From: Pseudoscleropodium purum
Taxonomy: Eukaryota > Streptophyta > Bryopsida > Hypnales > Brachytheciaceae
DNA: 64,000 nucleotides
Assembly (NCBI GenBank): GCA_963969395.1
Contig: OZ017795.1
Location: forward strand, 5,084,001-5,148,000
Direction of reading: 5' to 3'
In this document: positions 59,168-64,000 of the stretch, piece by piece
Layout: every line of letters begins with the position of its first letter
Numbering within the stretch: the stretch's first letter is position 1
The notes under the pieces: model-generated
The model's database searches: none
Told to the model about the DNA's origin: nothing
Seen by the model: the letters and a program-made list of their open reading frames with translations, nothing else
Made by a program: the position numbers and the translations under genes

Positions 59168-59400
59168 CTTCACGCCCACTTCGAAGTCATTCCCAGCACG
59201 CGTAACACACGCAAAACACAAGACACAACAATCGAATGCTTGTGAAGCTCCAGGTACACGGCAGAGGGCCATGAGAAGAGAAGAGGAATGGATGGATGAA
59301 TGATGAACTGAATGAATGTTTTTTTTAAGAACAAAGTAATACTACTGTACGTAATTGAACTGAACTCAACAACTTTTAAAGAATGAAAGTAAGCTTAATG
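59168..59400 (-). promoter_or_regulatory. 5' region of the SDN gene
   Basis: Purine-rich leader-like DNA with GGATGGATGAATGATGAA repeats (about 59287-59320). No clear TATA box. The leader and start site cannot be placed from sequence alone. Confidence 0.35.
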
Positions 59401-62400
59401 GGTTTTCATTAGAGTTAATCATTGAGTGAGTGCAATGTGGGATCAAGAGTTGGAATTCAAAAAAAAGATAGAAAGAAACTCAGCGTTGAAGTACCAAAAC
59501 TAGGATCTGATGGAGTTTGGTGTCATGTTCTTTTTGTACTATTCATAGTTAAACCTTCCTCTAACATCTCTATTACAATTGAGGACAACCATTATGATTA
59601 ACTCTATTATGTTAGTTTTTTCCAAATTCTCAACTCAATTCTTCAACACACATTTATTTGAATTCAAAATTTGTAATATAAAAAAATTCAGTTTAGGAGA
59701 TTCAAATATATTAGTCTAGACATGCTTGTTTTAACAAAATTGAATTTATTGTCTTCACTTCTAAACATTCTCATACTAGTTTAGTGCAAGGTCCTATGAA
59801 TGAATATGTAGAAGAAACAAACTCTTAAACTTTTACCTCTTTGCATTTGAAATGGCAATTTTGAGTGGATTTTGACAAAAAAAAAAAAAAAAGGACCTTA
59901 GGACTTCAAGGTTTAATTTTTTTAAATTCATATTCACTTGATTAAATATATTTTAATCTAGAAAAAGCAAATAAATTTGTCAATTACATTGAAACAATAG
60001 AAAATTTAATTTTGCAAAAAAAGGAGAAAATAAGAGGTTCTAACCTCCAACCATCAAGGTCAAAGTTTGGAGTTCCCTATAACAATGTGTTTCTTAAACT
60101 AATTGATCGTCAATTTTACTTTTGTATTAGTAGCAACTATAACAGCATTATGACTTCCTTTTGCAATTTGCCCTTAGACACATTGTGGACATGCATGGAA
60201 TAATCTTGTAGCCTTATATGTAGTTATTGCAAATTCTTGTAGCAAATTATGATTAGATTTGTGATTGCTAAAGGCAACCAACATACTATGAGCATTTTCT
60301 CTCTACTCTCTAAATAAATTGTACACAACCAAATATATAATAATTATAATTCTAAATTGGGTGTTTAGGTTTATTCAATTGGCCTTCAAAACAATGAAAT
60401 AATATTGACTTTTTATATATAGTAAGTATTTTAAATCTCAAAGTAAATGGGCTTATGATGCAAAAGTTAGTGGCTTTGGCGATTTTAGTCAAGTAAGGTC
60501 TAAAACTCTAGTCTTAAGATATAAAATTGCCTTAAGTCAAGTTTTGATAATCCAAAGTTTTGTATTATTTCTTAATTTCCTTTTCCAAAATGATAAAGAA
60601 AGCAAGAAACTAATGTTCTTAGCAAAAGATATGAGAAGATTAAGTTTTATCTCTTAATCAAGCTAAAAAACTTCATCCATCTCTTACCAACACCTTGTAT
60701 GTTGAATGGATTTTTCTTTGTTAGGTTCATTACGAAGTTATTAGAAGATATGTATTTTCATGTTTCAACATAATTGGATGAATTTTAGGTTCTTTTCATC
60801 CATATTCAACTATTTAAATGACTAAATTTCATTCCTTTATAACTTCTTTAATTTTATCCAAAAATAAATATGAATTAGTTTTTAAAAAATCCTCAAGATT
60901 ATCTATGACAATCAAAAATCAAAGTTAAAATTGTTATATTTTTACATATCTAACTTGGGGCCTTTTCATTGGTAATGTATTTTGTGAGTTTTCAAATTTA
61001 ATCAAATTATTGGTTGTTAAGTTTTGGCAATACCAAATTGTAGAAGACTAATTTATCTTTTCAAAATAGAAACGCACTTAGAATTTGGATATTTTTGTAA
61101 AAGGCTATGGATAGATGAAGTTGGCCCCTAAATGGCACTCTAAAACTTCATTTAGTGTTTTCTATTAATCTATAGGCCACACTAACTTTTCTTTGGGGGA
61201 TTTTACTCCTAAAATTTATTTAGATTTGGAAGTTAACTTTTGACTCTTTTCATTTGAAATTAGGCTTTCTAACAACTAAACTTCATCTTACTCAAACTTC
61301 TTGAGGTCATTTTTAAGTGTGACCTAGTTTAGGGGACTTCTAGTCCTCTTCTTCAACAATCTAGATTTAAGTTGATGTTTTTCCACTTCATATAATTTAA
61401 TTTGAATTCCTTCTTCCTATGGTTGCTAATGATTTGATGGTAAAGCAAAATTTGTAATTAGCTAGAGACTTACCTCATTAAGGTCTTGATTCTCCACCAC
61501 AACTTAACTAGTTTTCCTTTGTTGGACTCTATGGTCCTTCTTGCTCCCTTTTGCAGGCTCTAGTTGCAAACTACTTGCTAATTTGTATTACAATTTCCAA
61601 GGCAAAATTGGCTATTTCAACAATCTAATTTCTTCTTCTTCTTTATGCCTTGCTTCTACCTTCTCTTCTTCTTTGCAAGTTATTCTTTCTTCCCCTATAT
61701 CTTTCTAACTTACTTCTTTTTCTTTCTAACCTCTAAATTTCTCTTTAATTATTGAAAGTCAAATTGTTGACTTGGCTTAAAGAAACAAACTCTTTCTACT
61801 AAAGACAATTACCCAAATTTCCTAAGATTCTTATCTACCACTTCCGGAACCAAGATTCAATTATTATTCTAACTCTTTTTGTATGGCTAATTTGTAATTT
61901 TTGGATTTCCAAAATGTACCATTCCTATCCTATCCTAATTGTCTTCCAATCCAATTTGTGAATGATATCAAGAAATATTTCAAAGCTTAGTATGGCTCTT
62001 CTAACCTTGAATTTTCAACAACTTGGACTCCAACCTCTATTTTGTTAGCCTTCCCTTCTCCTTATTCTAGTATGGCTTGATTTGCCTTAGCTTATTCTAG
62101 TATTTTGGCTTGGCTTGTTCAATTTTGCTTCTATTTTGGCCTAGCTCATTCTTTGTAACTAATTTGATTTTCTCTCCAGACCTTGACACCAACTCTTCTA
62201 ATTTGGAATTTACTTGTAATCAAAGCTCTCCCATATGGCAAGTTAAAAAAAAAAAATTGGGAGCAAGAATGACAAGGGCCTTTTGGAAACACAAAGCAAC
62301 AAGTTCAAGTTAATGACTTCTACATACTATTAGAGGAGATTTGGAGGGGCTATAAGGCCATTTTAGGCATGTTCCCCCAACATAGTTCTCTTAGCAGGTC

Positions 62401-63568
62401 GAGCTGCTGTCAATTTAAAAAAAAAATTAGAATGCAATAAAATAAATAAAAGTTTTTAATTTCTTTTTTTTAATCTTTTTGATGATGTGGTAGTCACCAT
62501 GCCACATCAAGCAACAATTACAACCTACTGCAAGGTTATTTCTCCGATGCTAGTAACCTAGGGAACTTGTAGTCCTCCAATGTAGCTGAAAATCTTCTAA
62601 TGATTTACAAAGTAATGAACAATAAAGTGAACAAGGAGTGCTAGCATGTGAGCATAGAATCTATGAACCTAAGAGCCTAGGAGTCTATATTGTAAATATT
62701 TTTTGTGGTTACAGGTGTTTATATTATAGGTACATATATTATAGACTCTTTTAATATTATCATGTATCTATATTGTAGATACATATCCTATAAACACCAT
62801 CAAATGGTTGTAGGTTAATACCTACAACTAGGTTTAAAGCTCATAGGCTTATGTTTATGCACTCCCATGCTTGCAATGTTGCAAAGTTAACTACAATAAT
62901 TCCAAATCCTCAACTCTAGAAAAATTCTCAAATGATGGAGTTACTCACTTAAAATTTTATGTGAAATTTGGTAAACAAAATGCAAGAAAGTTAAAGTATC
63001 CCTAGTAACAACATCACCATGATTTAATAGAAATGGTCTCTAAGATTAATACCAAATAATTAGAAAGCCAACAAAACATGTGATTCAAGGAACAAAAGTA
63101 AAGTTTGAAGGAACCACAAATAATTTCCTTCAAAAAACTCTTTGAAAACAATAAAAATATGAGCACAAAGGTACCCAAAACTGAGTGAATTGGCAAAATT
63201 GGCAAAATTGGTCAAAACCTTTCTATAATAGAGCCAAATGGCTAGACAATACAAAAGAACATGGTAGTTTGGAGAAAACAAGGGTGGCCTTTTATATATT
63301 TTTCAAGGCCTCCCTTTCTCTTTCAATAACCCCAAGAATTTTATAGAACTAATTGCAAATTGCTGAAATAAGTCAAATTTTAGTTAGGATTATTCACATG
63401 CACTTGTAGATTTGGGCATTGGTAGTAGCTTGAGAAGGTATCTATAGTGAATTCTACTAACTTTAATTTTTCCTATCTTTAGGGCATCTAACTTGTCTAC
63501 AAGCAAGATATTAGAGTGTTTTAGGTACTCTAGGATTTTATAGACAAAAGCATGTGTGTATATGAGAG
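59401..63568. other. AT-rich DNA without a recognisable gene
   Basis: Over 4 kb I find no supported coding frame, RNA gene or transposon terminus. It has an A-run at 59879-59893, a pyrimidine-rich CTTCTTCTT stretch near 61620-61700, TAG-TATGGCTTG-like local repeats near 61990-62150, and a loose inverted repeat at about 62716-62795 (GGTGTTTATA ... TATAAACACC). Frames at 60012, 62110 and 63014 are unassigned and unlikely to be genes. Confidence 0.55.
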
Positions 63569-64000
63569 TGTGAAAAACTTTGAATCATTTCATTTTGATT
63601 AATGAGATAAAAGTTATAAAGATTTTTAGTTTGTAGATAGTTATGGAATCTCTATGATGAGGTAAACTTTGAAATCATTTATTTAACTCAATTTTCAATA
63701 TATATATATTTTTTTTAATTTTAAAATTAGGTGTAGATTGTTTATTTCAACATTAATACTATTGAAATTGGCCTTTTCTAATTACATAACTAAATTCTTT
63801 CTAATTAATATTTTGAATTATCCTCTATTTCTTTCTATTTACTATTTTTTCCTGTATGTTGTACAATTCCAAAATAGTGATCTAAATTTTTTCAAACATA
63901 TAACCAACTTGCTTTGAAGAATTAATCCAAAAAAGTACTATCATTTAGGAAATTTTTTGATACAAATGTGACCTTGTTAAGTGCAGCTATATAGGTTTTT
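63569..64000 (+). repeat. Dispersed repeat, copy 2 (runs to the window edge)
   Basis: Same family and direction as 42595-43035, with the same order of landmark words from GTGAAAAACTTTGAATCA to GACCTTGTTAAGTGCAGCTA. Substitutions and small indels are frequent. The element may continue beyond the window. Confidence 0.75.

Overview
The window reads as nuclear DNA of a land plant. Evidence: a complete 12-exon gene of the plant small-RNA-degrading nuclease (SDN) type with GT-AG introns; two AINTEGUMENTA-like genes with double AP2 domains; a plant telo-box (AAACCCTAA); and long AT-rich intergenic DNA full of decayed Ty1/copia, CACTA, hAT-like and piggyBac-like elements. The BED/hAT-like transposase, the piggyBac relic and the odd AP2 proteins suggest a non-flowering lineage (bryophyte, lycophyte or fern), but that is inference. 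There is no sign of bacterial, organellar or viral DNA.

Layout. 1-16.4 kb holds no host gene: a TTAA-flanked MITE (1476-2397), a wrecked copia polyprotein (about 6.3-9.5 kb), a 3 kb stretch rich in the near-palindrome GACAATTTGTC, a short CACTA element with perfect 3-bp target duplication (13420-14374), and an orphan CACTA right end (to 16350). 16.7-23.9 kb is a hAT-like transposon with a broken BED-zinc-finger transposase. Its right inverted repeat is split by a second hAT-type element (20861-23289), which itself carries about 2.1 kb of extra DNA including a five-unit array of about 180 bp. 24.5-27.3 kb is AT-rich repeat DNA with one CpG-rich MITE.

27.4-49.8 kb is the gene-bearing part. Two paralogous AP2 genes (27850-29219 and 48027-49396, both minus) lie in a diverged segmental duplication. 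Each block also has a small RING-finger gene: an intact one at 33191-33865 (+), and a frameshifted one at 44522-45174 (-) that has lost a zinc ligand. A non-coding segment of about 0.75 kb (31250-31998 and 45175-45917) is far better conserved between the blocks than the genes are. The blocks are separated by AT-rich DNA and a decayed piggyBac-like element (37471-42171).

50-54 kb is again nested transposons, including a 289-bp foldback element with perfect 8-bp target duplication. 54345-59167 is the SDN exonuclease gene, reconstructed here exon by exon (584 codons). 59.3-64 kb has no gene that I can support; its last 430 bp is a second copy of a repeat at 42.6 kb.

Only four loci look like working host genes or probable ones: two AP2 factors, one RING protein and SDN. 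Their products suggest transcription control, ubiquitin ligation and small-RNA turnover, but nothing shows that they work together.
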